Below are positions 1 through 11,934 of a stretch of DNA of 64,000 nt, piece after piece; position 1 is the first letter of the stretch; every line of letters begins with the position of its first letter. Origin of the DNA: Cristatella mucedo (taxonomy: Eukaryota > Bryozoa > Phylactolaemata > Cristatellidae); the NCBI GenBank assembly GCA_009760855.2, contig WPIO01000043.1, positions 1,674,001 to 1,738,000 on the forward strand, given 5' to 3'. A program made the position numbers and the translations under genes. The notes below the pieces were generated by a model. It was not told where the DNA came from and did no database searches. It saw only the letters and a program-made list of their open reading frames with translations.

Positions 1-1375
1 CCTATCAAAGACACTGGAACGGGTCGTGGCAGACCAGCTGAATTCCTATATCGAAACCTCACACCCTGCTAGTAAGTTCCAGTCTGGTTTTAGAGCTAAT
101 CCCTCCACCGAGTCAGCATTGCTTCGGGTATACAACGACCTACTTACGAATGCAGACATGGGTAGAGTGTCTCTTCTTGTTTTGCTCGGTCTTTCGGCAG
201 CTTTTGATACCATCGATCACAAAGTACTTCTAGAGCACCTCTCATCTCGCCTGGGCATCACTGGCACTGCTCTGCAGTGGTTCAGGTCCTATCTCAGTGG
301 GAGACTCCAGAGTATTGACGTGAATGGACAAAGATCATGTGAAGTACCTCTGAAATATGGAGTACCTCAGGGCTCAGGGCTCAGTGCTAGGTCCGGTTCT
401 TTTCACGGTTTATACTCTGCCTCTTGCTGATGTGATTGCCAAGCACAATCTAGGCTTTCACTTCTATGCGGATGACACTCAGTTGTACCTTTGCTTTGAT
501 CCCTCCCAGCCTTCGAGCACCTCAAATTCTCTAAACTCACTAGCTGCATGCATTGATGACATCCGCACATGGATGGCAGCAAATTTTCTAAAACTTAACG
601 ATGATAAAACTAACTTACTAGTTATGGGCAAACCCAGTGTGATCCAGAGGTTGGAAAGGCTGACTCTCAAAATTGGCTCTGCCAGCATATTTCCAGTTGA
701 ATCAGCTCGAAATCTAGGTGTCATATTCCAAAGCGACCTCTCGTTAGACGACCACATCAGCTCCACAGTCAAATCTGCCTATTTTCAGCTTCATAACATT
801 GCTAAAATTAGGGCTTGTTTAGATAAGGATACCACGTCCAAGTTGGTCCATGCATTCGTGACATCCCAGTCTCGACTTCTGCAACTCACTGCTTACTGGC
901 CTACTAGCATGTGCGATCAGGCGATTGCAGCTGGTGCAAAACTCTGCAGCTAGGCTTGTCTGTCGTGAGCATCGTAGTTGCCACATTACTCCACTTCTTG
1001 CCGACCTGCACTGGCTACCAGTGAGGCAACGAATTGACTTCAAGGTTTTGTCGCTCACTTTTAGGTCTCTTCATTCTATGGCTCCAGCCTATCTTTCAGA
1101 TATACTACCCCATCAGGCCAAGCATCGTACCATCCCTATGATTCGTCCTTCATGTGCTTATGCGTGCTGACACTGTGCATGCTGCCACTAACTACATTTG
1201 CATGCAGACCCTGTGCATGTCACCCCTAACCATATTATTCATTTTGTTTGTTTTTCAAGCATGATTTTACTTACTATTCAATTGCATATCACTTTGCAGC
1301 AAATGTAAAGCACCTAGAAAGAGATTAAGTTCTCTGAGGGAGCTTTATCAAGTGCAATATTATTATTATTATTAT
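1..1375 (+). mobile_element. LINE family A (CR1/L2-type), RT C-terminal half and 3' end, broken
   Basis: Non-LTR retrotransposon, cut off at its 5' side by the window edge. Reverse transcriptase signatures are readable: an A-type motif SAAFDTIDH, a YGVPQGS block, and the catalytic [10 protein letters not shown] motif. They are followed by the usual C-terminal stretch (LHWLPV-QRIDFKVL, APAYLSD). The reading frame breaks near 357-430, where RT motifs jump frame, and again near 870-950, so the copy is dead. The 3' UTR ends with a hairpin (AGCACC...GGAGCT here, GCGCC...GGCGC in better copies) and then ATT repeats to about 1375. The FYADD and DLSAAFDTIDH style is typical of the CR1/L2/Rex group; I did not place it in a clade. 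Confidence 0.9.
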
Positions 1376-2004
1376 CTCAGTGCTTGAATCCAGATTATTG
1401 ATGTGAATGAACAAAGGTCATCCGAGGTACCGCATCCGTATCTCCCCACTTCTTGCCGACCTGCATGGGCTCCCAGTCAAGCAACGCATGGATTTCAAGT
1501 TTATGTCATTCAATTTTAGGTCCCTCCATTCTTTAGCTTCAGCCTACTTATCAGATCTACTCCCCCACAAGGCTAAGCATCGTAACACCTACTTTTCGGA
1601 ATCCAACTGTTTGCCTACCTCATAAAACCTCAAATCCTTTGGAGACCTTGCCTTAGTTCGTATGCTCCCAAAACTTGGAGCTTGCTCCCGAATTGCGACT
1701 CACGACATCTCCTGACTTGACCACATTTAAAAAGAGACTACAAAGGCACGTATTCATCACAGCATTTCGTGGGTTTCTGTGATTCGTCCTTTATGTGTTT
1801 GTGCATGCTGACACTGTGCATGCTGCCACTAACCACACTTGCAAGCTGACCATGTCCATGTCACCCCTAACCATGTTATTCTTGTTGTTTATTGAGCATG
1901 CTACCACTAACGGTTCGATCGTGCTTCCTTAGCAGCAAATGTAAAGTGCATAGAAAGAGATTGAGCTCTCTGAAGGCACTATATCAAATGTATTATTACT
2001 ATTA
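1376..2004 (+). mobile_element. LINE family A fragment with internal deletion
   Basis: Begins with sequence matching the RT region of the neighbouring copy around 296-345, then jumps directly to the C-terminal LLADLHGLPVKQRMDFK block, so roughly 650 bases are missing. It ends in the family A hairpin and TTATTACTATT. Tandem with the copy at 1-1375 and more diverged. Confidence 0.75.
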
Positions 2005-2357
2005 TCTGACTGATTTTTATTGACTGATTATTATTGTTATCTGATAATAATATCTGACCTCAGCAAGCCAAACTAAGCAATATAAAATCTGAATGAACTG
2101 ACAGCCATATTTAAATAACAATTAAGATCATACAGATCGTAGCACCGGAGAGAAAGAAAGACATTGCAGGCCGACCTCTTGAATTCGACTAAAAAAAGTA
2201 GAAGCAGTGCCAAGTCTGCAAAGGTTCAGCCATTTCTGCATTCGATCAAGCACTATCGAGTGAACGAACGGGAGACAGATGCACGGCTCTGAAGTCCATT
2301 CATAGCACAAGTATCTGCTGAGGCGGCACCCTTCGTAAGCCTATTTGCTATCCTCAC
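2005..2357. other. No recognised gene
   Basis: AT-rich opening with degenerate ATT/TGATTATT repeats, then unique sequence. Nothing identified. It would be downstream intron of the minus-strand exon at 2358-2440. Confidence 0.4.
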
Positions 2358-2440
2358 CTCAGCTCAATCACGTCGCTGTGGTACTTCTTCTGGATAACGT
2401 CCACACAGTTCTCCTCGACCAGATAATGGTCAAACTCTCT
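2358..2440 (-). CDS. Candidate internal exon of an unidentified minus-strand gene
   Basis: On the minus strand a CTTTATAG acceptor precedes 83 bases that are open in one frame, followed by a GTGAGG donor. The exon encodes 27 residues plus two bases (starts REFDHYLVEENC, ends YHSDVIEL). It is polar, rich in charged residues and free of repeats. It enters in phase 0, which fits the phase-0 exit of the exon at 3776-3938, and leaves in phase 2. I do not recognise the family. Evidence is splice sites, phase agreement and protein-like composition only. Confidence 0.45.
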
Positions 2441-3147
2441 CTATAAAGTAATGCAAATGTAGCTGTACAGATGGGAAGCAATTGGCTTTCTCAGTTTTTC
2501 AGACCGTGCATGGCTGCCGAACGTGCCAGCAAAGTCAGGGCAGGGCGTCAGTGAGCTAGTTGGGTTGGGGTTGCATCAACACAACGACTGCAGAAGATAG
2601 TGAAAGCAAGGAGTATGGCAAGAGCAAGAAGCTGCATTTGCATCGATAAATACTTGGCCAAATCAAGGTCGGTGAAAGACAAGCTCAAATTTTCCCAAGT
2701 TCAGCAAAAGGCAAGCCAAGATTTTCCTTAACAGTTCCTGCCACTTAAAAGCTCTGCACACTACAGCTGTTGCTGTGGCCATCACAACTTGCGAACATGA
2801 TGGGGCAGTTTCCCATTGCCCGACAATAAACGCCAATGCAAATCGAGTCAGCGATGCCATCGAGAAAATAGGACAGCTCCCCAAGCGGCTTCATACAGCT
2901 CCCCAAGCGGCTTCATATTCTCTGCACACATGACTTTTCGTGGGAAAGCAGCCTAGATTTGTGAGACTGGCTACTGAGGAGGCCTTGGCAAGCCTGGGGG
3001 GGGGGCAGGAGGAAGAGAGTTGCCAGCAGACACTGCTGGAAAACCTCGCGAATCCGGTGCAAACCAAATTAGCTTGCTGTATGCACGACGGTGACAATCG
3101 GCAAGCACTAGCACCAATAATATTGCCCAGCCCATGCTCATGCCATA
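2441..3147. other. Intron-like stretch, no recognised gene
   Basis: Unique sequence with a 73-residue minus-strand open frame at 2663-2884 that lacks splice or family support, and a short direct repeat of CAGCTCCCCAAGCGGCTTCATA near 2874-2912. Confidence 0.35.
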
Positions 3148-3322
3148 AAAAAAATCCTAGCTGATTAAACAGCCTTTTTTGTATAGCGACAGAAGAGCCT
3201 TTATGGCTATCACCACCACTTGCAGTGGCGATAAAGAATCGCCCATTGCAGGAATCGAACCCACGACCTCGGGACCGAGGTCGTGAAAGCAACCACCTTA
3301 CCTAGTGTGCCATCACGGCTCA
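3148..3322 (-). mobile_element. SINE family 2 (tRNA-derived), minus orientation
   Basis: Read on the minus strand it starts AGCCGTGATGGCACACTAGGTAAGG (A-box-like) and carries GGGTTCGATTCCTGC (B box). A shared non-tRNA body follows (ATCGCCACTGCAAG, CTCTTCTGTCGCTATAC) with a tail GTTTAATCAGCTAGGATTTTTTT. The same element recurs at 35.5, 35.7, 37.8 and 58.7 kb. No clear target-site duplication seen here. Confidence 0.8.
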
Positions 3323-3775
3323 CTACTATGCAAAGCCACGACAACATGCACAGCAATGGACTACTGCAGGCATGGGAGGCAGCTAGATGACACGATCATT
3401 TTAGTTAGAGGGCCAATACAAATCGGCTTCATTTTAACTTTCAACTCGAAAACTCGCCATGTCGAATTCCAAGTGTATCGAACCCTGGCATCGAGGGTGC
3501 ACTAGATACCCCGAGGGTTTAGTGCACAGCCCGATCTGCATCCTTGATGCTGGTGCTAGCCACATATCTAGAGCTAGGATTTGCGAGTGCAAAACCTTAC
3601 GTGATCCTCGTACACTACACTTAGGAGGAGCTGCCCATGTGGAAGCATGCATCATCAGCACAGCAATCATGCAGAGAGCTCGGAGAATGAGAAGCACGAG
3701 ACCTTCTCACCAGACCATCTAGGACATGCCGGAAGCTTTGGCGCCGAAAAGAAAGAGGCAGAGTGTACTAGGCAC
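3323..3775. other. Intron-like stretch, no recognised gene
   Basis: Unique sequence. Overlapping open frames occur on both strands (3434-3722) but neither has splice or family support. Confidence 0.3.
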
Positions 3776-3938
3776 CTGACAGAAGACTTTCTCCTGCCAG
3801 CTGAATGTGTATTCCTCGTACTCTTTCTGCGAAGCCATTTGCTGCTGCAGCTTCTGCTCCTTCGAGGCAGCATCCGATGACTGATTGAACTCGGCCAATG
3901 GCACCATGGTCGCCGACGTGACCCTCTCGATAGTCACC
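3776..3938 (-). CDS. Candidate internal exon of an unidentified minus-strand gene
   Basis: The acceptor is strong: a pyrimidine tract TTCTTTTCTCATCTTCTCCAG. The exon is 163 bases, one base completing a codon plus 54 codons, ending TGTCAG before a GTGCCT donor. The protein segment starts VTIERVTSATMVPLAEF, has a Gln/Lys-rich probably helical middle (KEQKLQQQMASQKEYEEY) and ends FSWQEKVFCQ. Entry phase 2 matches the exit of the exon at 13486-13631 (the joined codon is AGG, Arg). Exit phase 0 matches 2358-2440. This three-exon agreement is the main support. Family not recognised. Confidence 0.55.
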
Positions 3939-4204
3939 CTGGAGAAGATGAGAAAAGAAGAACGGTTCACAGAGAGCAAAGAAGCTCTTAAAAATACAAA
4001 ATAATCGCCAAAAACGGCAGCACACTCAAAAGACATGCCAAAAAACCTCCCCATAATAAATCATTCTGAGATGCAACGATTTGCTCCTGCCATGCATAAC
4101 CAACGCGATAAGAATGTACTTAACCTCAAGTCATGTTAGCATCTATCGAAGAGGCTTAAATTAGGTCATTCATTTAGACGGCAACACCAGACAGAGAGAA
4201 ACTT
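3939..4204. other. Intron-like stretch, nothing recognised
   Basis: Unique AT-moderate sequence between the candidate exon at 3776-3938 and a LINE fragment; no open frame with support. Confidence 0.3.
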
Positions 4205-4640
4205 AACATCTTCCACCTAGTCTGCTTACTGTCTCACCATTAAAAGACACTGGAAGAAGTAGTATAGACCAGTTAACTCTTATACCGAAACTTCAAACCA
4301 ACTAAAATTGAGTCTCTTTACTTGTTTTGCAGAGACGTTCGGCAGCATTTGATACTAATGATCACCAAGTCCTTCAACAGTGCCTATAACCTCGCCAGGG
4401 CATCATTGGCACTGCACTTCAGTGGTCAAGGTCCAGTTTCAGTGAGGGAATTCTGAAACAGAATTAATGATAACGGGCAACCGTCATTCAAGTTTCTAGA
4501 GTATGGGGTACCCCACAGATCAGTGCTTGGTCTACTTCTTTTAATAATTTATACACTGCCTCTTGCCAATGTAATCACTAAGCACAATCTGGGCTTTCAT
4601 TTGTCTGCATGTGACACACAGATCTACATCTGCTTTCAGG
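4205..4640 (+). mobile_element. LINE family A fragment, strongly degraded RT region
   Basis: Reads CACCATTAAAAGACACTGGAAG..., then SAAFDTNDHQVL-like, YGVPHRSVLG-like and HLSACDTQIYICF-like remnants of the RT. Several stops and indels; ends without a 3' tail. Confidence 0.65.
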
Positions 4641-4753
4641 ACACATTACTTTGCATGAGCACACGGCCATGGTGAAAAATATTGAGATGCAATACAATGT
4701 ATCTCAGTCTCTAGCTCCACAAAGCCAAAAAGACTATGTGGAGGTTACGAAAG

Positions 4754-4756
<3 letters not shown>

Positions 4757-4794
<38 letters not shown>

Positions 4795-4806
4795 TATATT
4801 TATATA
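4757..4806. repeat. (TA)n / TATATTTA microsatellite
   Basis: TA repeats grading into TATATTTATATTTATA, directly left of the perfect palindrome. Confidence 0.95.
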
Positions 4807-5022
<216 letters not shown>

Positions 5023-5212
5023 TAACCAACAGACTCCCTCTCATGCAACTAAGAGAAAGTGAGAAGCACAGCCGAGTCTGAGTCGGAAGGGCAGTCGAGG
5101 AAATGAGTAGCATGAGAGTGGCAAGCTCAAGCCGGCTGGAAAGGATGCCCATGTCTGTGATTCACCTGCCTTCCTATATTTATAACTCTCAACAATGCTA
5201 CTGCATGTAACA

Positions 5213-6022
5213 GTAATAATAATACTAGTAATATTTTAAACACATATAGATAGTACCATCAGAGAACTTAATCTCTTTCAAGCCACTTTCCATATGCTGT
5301 GCACGAAGCTTGATCGAATGATAGGTGGTAGCATGCTCAATGTCAACCTGAATAATATGGTTAGAGGGGATATGCACAGGGTCAGCATGCAAATATGGTT
5401 ACTAACAGCATGCAGAGTGTCAGCACACAAGGGACGAATAAGACGGACCCACTAATGCAGTGATAAACAGATGCGTTTTAGCTACTTTTGAAATGTCGTC
5501 AAGTCAGGGGATGTCGTGACAACAGTCAGTAGTGAGTTCCAGGCTTTGGGAGCATACAAACTAAAGGCCTGGTCTACCAGTAATGTGAGATTATTAAAAG
5601 GGGTAGTTATACAATTAAATTCAGAAAAGCAGACGTATGATGCTTGTAATGATAGGGGAGTAGATCTGATAGGAAGGCTGGAGCCAAATAAGGAAGGGAC
5701 CTAAAAGTGAGTCACAGAATCTTAACGTCGATGCACTACTTGACTGGGACCCAGTGAAGGTCAGAAAAGAGTGGTATGCTATGGCAACTGCAATGCTCAC
5801 AACTGGTAAGCCTAGCTGCAGAGTTTTGCACCAGCAGTAAAAGCCTAATTGCACAGACCGGAAAACCAGCACCCCATGAGTTACAGAAGTCGAGACGTTA
5901 AGTCACGAATGCCTGGAACAATTTAGATACGGTTTCCCGCCTCAGTAAGCTAGAATGATGTCGCTGAAAGTAGGCTGACTTGACGGTGGAGCTTATGCGG
6001 TCGTATACTGAAAGGTCACTTT
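5213..6022 (-). mobile_element. LINE family A, 3' portion, antisense; host of a nested LINE B
   Basis: Starts with antisense (ATT)n and the family hairpin (AGAGAACTTAATCTCTTTCAAG), continues through the 3' UTR and C-terminal RT-linked domain (antisense of ...HWVPVK..). It stops at ACTTTA/6023, where LINE B begins. The same LINE A resumes at about 9160. No intact frame. Confidence 0.8.
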
Positions 6023-9000
6023 ATGTAATGTATCTCCGTCAGTAACTCCACAAAGTCATAAAGACCATGGGGTATTCCGCAGGAAAGTTTTGCGTAGCGC
6101 ACTCACAGGCTAAGCAGCTTTCGGTACGCATTCGGTAGACAGACTTCGTCTCGCGCAACAAAGCGAAATTGGGAAGCATAGAAGAGTCAGGAAAGCAGTT
6201 GAGGTAGTGAGTAGCATGGAGGTAGCAGCTCAGGACTGCTGAAAAGGATGAGCCATAGTCGGCAGTAAGAGAGTAGTTGTCGTTGCATAAGAATTGGGAA
6301 AGCGAATTCCACAGTCTAGGACCTGCGGAGCTGCCGAGCTGGTTTGGTCTAGCGGTTAAGGTGCTCGCCCCGACCAAGGTCTGACTGAGGTCGTGAGCTC
6401 GAGCCCCGAGGCACACGTGAAGCGCCTGAAAAGAGATTAAGTTCTCTTGGGGCGCTATATAAATGAATTATATTTTTTAATGCTTCTGTCACCAACTGTC
6501 TTTAAGCAGAGGAATGGAACGGCTAATTTATTGTCCACACAGGACCTGAGGGTGCGAACAGGCTGAAACTGATGCAGCAGTTCAGCTAGGTACGAAGGAG
6601 CCAAGCCGTGGCAGGTCTTGTGGGTCAGCCTAAGAACTTTGCTCTGTATCCGTTGCTCAACCGGCATCCATCCCAGCTCTTGGCAAAGGAGACACGTGCT
6701 CAAACCTCTGGGACTTGAAGACTAGTCTTGCAGCCGTATTCATAGTCAGCTGCAGTGGCCTAATAGCTTTCTTTGGTAGCCCAGCCAACAGGGAATAACA
6801 ATAATCAAGCCAAGACAGAACTAAGGAGCTAGTTAGATTTTTTACAAGCAACTGTGGGAGACAGCTCCTGATCTTAGATTGGGATCAAACGTGACGGCTA
6901 GCTGTAGAAGCAGTCTTCTGAATGCTGTTAAAATTGAGGCAGCAGTCGAAAACGACACCTAAATTTCGAGCACGTGGTGATGGACGCACAATAGCATCAC
7001 CTATTAGAATAGGAAAGCTTTTTAAATCAGCGACACACTAAGGGTGTCCTATTAGCAGCAGTTCACTTTATTCGTCAATTAGTTTCATGAAGTTTTCCGA
7101 CATCCATGATCGAATGTCGGTATGGCAAGCATTCAGTTTCTCGGTTGCTGCAGCAGATTCCGACGGTTTGAATGACAAATACAGCAGAGTATCGTCACCA
7201 TAAAAGTGACATCATATTCCACTGACCTTAATAACTTTTCCTACAGGTTGAATATGAATGGAGAATAACAAGGGACCGAGTAGAGACACTTGAGGGACTC
7301 AACAGGTGACCCTTCTCGTATGTGAGACCTGACCCCCACACGACACGGATTGAACACGATCAGACAAGTATGATATAAACTACGCCAGAGCTTCGTCTGC
7401 CAGACCGATCGTTGTTCTCAATCGTTCAAGCAGAACTTCGTTATCAATGGTGTCGAAGGCAGCAGACAGATCTAGCAGAGCTAGGGCAGTGACATTCCTG
7501 TCGTCGTTGCCACGTAGAATGTCATTGTTAACACGGAGGACAGCAGTTTCAGTGGAGTGCTGCCCCATGAACCCCGATTGAAATGTTTCTGACATTCCAT
7601 TATTTTCAATGTGTTAAACCAGCTGCTTAGCAACGATTTTTTCAAGAATCTTTGAGAAGAAAGGAAGACGGGAAACTGGGCGATAGTTTGCTAGGACCTC
7701 TGTGTCTAATCCAGGCGTTTTAAGAATGGATCAAACGATTACCGATTTGAAGGACTTGAGAATGACCCCTTTCCTAAAGAAGCATTAAAATCTTGGTTAT
7801 GGCAGGACTAAGTTGGTCTGCCAGTGAAGACCACAGAGATGAAGGTATAGGGTCTTCAGGAGACGAGCTCTTTTTGCTAGACCTTATTAAGGCAGCCACA
7901 TCGCATGCAGAAACATCCGAGAACCTTTTAAGGAAGGTCACAGGTTGAGGAACCGTGTATGCTTTAGTCGGAGGGGGCTTAATGGAGACACGAATGTGCA
8001 CAGTTTTTTAAGTAAAGAAGGCTGAACACTTTTCGGCTGAGCCTTTAATATCTGGGGAGTCAGACATCTCAGCATTGGCCAATAAATGGTTTACTGTCTT
8101 ATAAATCTGTTTAGTGTCCGACTGGCAGGAATTCAGATTTCTAATGAAGAAAAACCCTTGTCTTTTCAAGCTTTCGGGTATAAACTCGTAGGAAGTCTTT
8201 GAAATTGACTAGATATCCATCAGACCCCGATTTCTTGAAATGACGTTCAAGCCTGCGCTTAACACGGTGCATCCTAAGGAGTTTTTTTGTAAATTGAAAG
8301 CAATCTCGACGACTTTGAACACGGATAGAGCAAACGGGAGCATGCTTGTCAAGAGCACTCCTGAGTATTATGTTCGTAGCATCAGTGAGGGTATCGAGGC
8401 TGCCGGTCGAGTCTGAATGCAGATCAAGAAGACCTGCATAAAAAACATATTTCAAAACTTGTCCATGTCAATGCTTTTTAAGTTACTTCGTTTGACAAAT
8501 TCTACATTGCCCTGTACGTATGAGGGAGCAGGAACAGTAAACGAGACCAAACAATTATCTGAGAGGGTCAGTGGGCACACCACAAGGTCCGTGGGGTGGA
8601 CATCCTTACTGATCACGAGATCTAGAATGTGGCCACCGACGTGGGTGCTATGATTAACGTGTTGGGCCAAACCAAGATTCTCCAGACAGTCAAGAAATGA
8701 GTGGACCTGGCTGTTGCTAGGGTTGTCAACGTGAATATTGAAGTCTCCTACAATTAGTAACGGCCTGACACACACAAATATTTTAGCGAGGAAGTCAGAA
8801 AACTCCTCTATAAACAAGTTTAGACAGCCAGAAGGAGGCGGGTATACCACAACAGTGAGAGGCATTGTCTTTGATGAAGACCTGATTGCAACCGATTCAA
8901 ACGATGGCCCATGCGAAAAACTGCACATCTTGTAGCCAAACGATTCGGGAACAACAATTGCAACCCGCGACCAACCTTGTCAGAACGCATGGACTGATAG

Positions 9001-9150
9001 AATGAGAACCTGTGTGAAGTGATCTCAGAAATAAAGCTACTGGAACAAGGCGTCATCCAAGTTTCGGTATGCAGAAATGCATCTAGCTTCTCCTGGACCA
9101 CTTGATCGCGGATAAGTAACCCCTTGATTTTTAGCGAGAGGACATTTAAC
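6023..9150 (-). mobile_element. LINE family B, long copy with endonuclease and RT, broken
   Basis: CR1/L2-type retrotransposon read on the minus strand. Near 8450-9100 is an AP-type endonuclease with LLIVGDFNIHVDN and THVGGHILDLVIS motifs. A linker follows (8140-8455), then RT N-terminal blocks at 7380-7600 (SGFMGQHSTETAVLRV, LLDLSAAFDTIDNEVL). The thumb/C-terminal part lies at 6455-6850 (KKAIRPLQLTMN, ARLVFKSQRFEHVSPL). The catalytic YADD segment (around 7180-7230) is frame-broken. Stops and frameshifts throughout, so it is inactive. The 3' end, antisense of GGAGTTAC...GAGATACATTACA, abuts LINE A at 6022. A SINE-1 copy interrupts it at 6333-6478. Confidence 0.85.
6333..6478 (+). mobile_element. 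SINE family 1 (tRNA-derived, LINE A-like tail), nested in LINE B
   Basis: GCCGAGCTGGTTTGGTCTAGCGGTTAAGG carries the A box (TGGTCTAGCGGTTAAGG), and GGTCGTGAGCTCGAGCCCCG the B box. The tail AAGCGCCTGAAAAGAGATTAAGTTCTCTTGGGGCGCT folds as the LINE A hairpin and ends AAATGAATTATATTTTTT. LINE B sequence GACCTGCGGAGCT resumes after it as AATGCTTCTGTC. Confidence 0.88.
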
Positions 9151-9159
9151 AGAATGAAT

Positions 9160-9690
9160 TTAACAGAATATTCCGTGCCGATTCAACAGAAGATGTGCTA
9201 GCAGAGACGATTTTGAGCATTAGTTTTTCCACTTTCTGAATCACAGTTGGTTTGCCCATAACTAGCAAGTTAGTTTTATCCCCATTCAATGTAGGAAAGT
9301 TTGCTGCCATCCATGCGTAGAAGTCAATAATACATGCAGAAAAAAAGTTGTGAAAATTCGATGTGTTGGAGCCCTGGGAGAGATCAAAGCAAAATTACAA
9401 CTGAGTGATGTCTGAATAGAAGTGAAAGCCTAGGTTGTGTCAAGGAATCACATCGGCAAGAAGGAGAGTATAAACCATTAAAAAACAGACAAAGCACAGA
9501 GCCCTGAGCTACTACATACTTCAGTGGTTCCACGGGTGGTCTTCGCCTGTTCACATTAATACTCTTGGGTCTCCCACTGAGATAGGACTGGAACCATTGC
9601 AGAGCAGTATCAGTGAAGTTTAGAAGAGATGAGAGGTGCTCAAGAAGGACTTATTGCCGATCTTTGCACTAGGATAGCAAAAACACTTTC
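9160..9690 (-). mobile_element. LINE family A, upstream portion, antisense (continues 5213-6022)
   Basis: Antisense of the RT core: reverse complements of ADDTQL-like, GVPQGS-like and SAAFDT-like segments occur between 9230 and 9690 with many lesions. The order of segments continues that of 5213-6022, which shows that LINE B inserted into this copy. Confidence 0.75.
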
Positions 9691-9867
9691 TTAAATCGAA
9701 TGAGGGTTAAGCCAACTTACTAGCTGTCTGAAAAACTAATGCGACAGAAATCGGAAAGCCCAACAGTTGAACTGTGCTTGGCCCGCATGGCCTCTGCTCA
9801 CAAGCTGGTTGTCCTGTTCCAAAGTGAGCTTTAATCTATAATAACCCATTTCCATAGCGCCCTTAAA

Positions 9868-10100
9868 GGACTCCATAGCGCCCTCAGAGAATTCTTTTTC
9901 GGCACTTAACACATACCGTAAAGGCAGCAGAATCAAATGGTTAGTAACATCATGCACAAAGCCAACAAAGATAATAAGGTTAGAGGTGATATTCACAGAG
10001 TCAGCATACAAAGATAGTTAGTGGCAACACGGATAGTGTCAGTATGCACAAACACACAAAGGACAAATCACAATGACCCACTAAATCCCGCTGCCTTTAC
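9868..10100 (-). mobile_element. LINE family A 3' end, antisense
   Basis: Antisense hairpin (GCGCCCTCAGAGAATTCTTTTTCGGCAC) and the 3' UTR landmarks CATGCACA...CAGAGTCAGCATACA, AGTATGCACAAACACAC and GACCCACTAAATCC. Confidence 0.7.
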
Positions 10101-10114
10101 TAAATGATCAGACC

Positions 10115-10770
10115 AGTCCCATAGTCAAGCTTGCCTACTTTCAGCTGCATATCACAGCAACACATTTGACCTGCTTAAATAAGAGCACAACAGTCAAGTT
10201 GGTCTGAACAGTGATAACTTCATATCTCAACTTTTGTGGCATGCTTCTGAAATGTGCAACGTCACTAAGAGTTGACTCAGCAGTCAGACCTGTCTGTCGT
10301 GAACATTGCAGGAACAACATTAGACTTAACACATGCATAGACTGGCTTTCCATCAAGGGGTGCATCGACTTTACGATTGTATTACTCATTTTGAGGCCTC
10401 TTAATTTTCTTCCTACAGATTACTTACCCGAACTACTTTCTAATCAGGCTAGGCATCGTACCAATGGCTCATCTTACTCAAGTTGTTTAGGCATGGCTCT
10501 AACCAACAGAATACTTTACAGACCATGCCTTCTGTCCATTGAACTCCTAGAACCTAGAATTCACTGGTGACCAAACAATTACATCTCCAGACCTCAGCAC
10601 ATTCAAAAAGAAGCTGAAAATCCACCGGCTCTTCATAGCCCTTGCCCAATCTGAATGTGCTGTCCTTTGTCAGCTTATGTGCGCTCACACTCATATTCTC
10701 ACCAATATTCTGCATATTCTCACAATTAAACGTGCTTTCTTTCCAACACATATAAAATGCATTGAATGAT
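10115..10770 (+). mobile_element. LINE family A, degraded C-terminal part and 3' UTR
   Basis: Remnants of SAYFQLH, SAVRPVCREH, CIDWLSIKGCIDF and LPELLSNQARHRT, in the order of the intact family. Head-to-head with the antisense fragment at 9868-10100. The terminal repeat is not preserved. Confidence 0.7.
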
Positions 10771-11934
10771 GTTTAGTGGTCTTAGGATTCTACAGAATTG
10801 TCTTATTAGTGTTATTATCACTAACGATGGCATGAAGCATTCTTTTTCTGTCGAGCATTATAGCTGCCCTTGAGGCGAGTTTACTGCTTTACAAATCTAG
10901 CTGACGGTTGAGTAACCAATTTTACGTAAGAAGCATGGGAACAATTGGGTCTTATAGTGATAGGTGTGCTTTCCTGTACTTGCTCAGCATTGATAACCTA
11001 GTATTGCAATAGGAATTTCTACAGAAAATGATAAAATAGCAATGCTTGCCAAAAGTATGCTGACAGCAGCAATACCTTAGTGCGTACTCTCGACAAAACA
11101 GCAACATAATTGCCAAGGAGTTTCAGAGGCTCCGTGGCACGATTAGCTAAAGACGTGTACAAGAAGATAGATCCCTGTGCACATGTGGATGGTCTACCAG
11201 TACCAAGTAATCTGGGTGTTAACTGTAGGCAGCTACACACTTTGGAGTTTATCGCTCTGCTGCATTCCTGCACCATGTCGGAATTTCGCCACTGTTTTCA
11301 CCACAACATAGATTTCAGCAGCTCTAGTGAAACAGACACTAAGAGAGAGGTGCAAACGCTTGCCTTCAATGGCCACTATGGCTGCCCAGCTGAGCAACTA
11401 ATGCTATCCCAGCTTTGCTCAACAAGGTCTCTGCATACAACAAAATATTGGCCTCTTGTTCTGCTAAAGCGACTAGCAAAAACTGATTTTTTTAGGTAGG
11501 CGATTCGATCCAGTGGAAATGGTTTGACTTCACTGGCATTCAGGGGCACGAGCTGTGTCCTTGAAAAAACTATGGACACTACTTCACACTTGTAACTAGA
11601 CAGCAAGCCTAAAAGTTATGAAAAGACAGCGATGATTCTAAACTTAAATCTAAGAAATTATTCAATGGTAAGATAAAAACCGAAATAGCCTCTTCGTTAG
11701 CATCGGATCTGTTGTTTCCACTTTCATCTATCCAAGCCAGAAAGTAACATGAAACGCCTAGTTAGAGAAAAGTAAGCTTCTTAAACATACTTTTTCAAAC
11801 GAGGGTTTCATCGGTCAGGCATTAGTGGTGCTCAGCTGGCCCTGGCTGCATTCGAACTGAAAGTAAGATGGCCAACCAGGCCCAACCTATTGATACTACG
11901 TAAAAGCACATCCACGGTCGGCTTGGTAAACGTA
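10771..11934. other. No recognised gene
   Basis: Unique sequence. The 129-residue frame at 11110-11499 and its antisense partner have no recognisable motif, repeat or convincing splice context. Confidence 0.35.

Noticed and set aside
8417-8653. Plus-strand frames within 6-9 kb and 31-33 kb
   Set aside because: Antisense shadows of LINE B.
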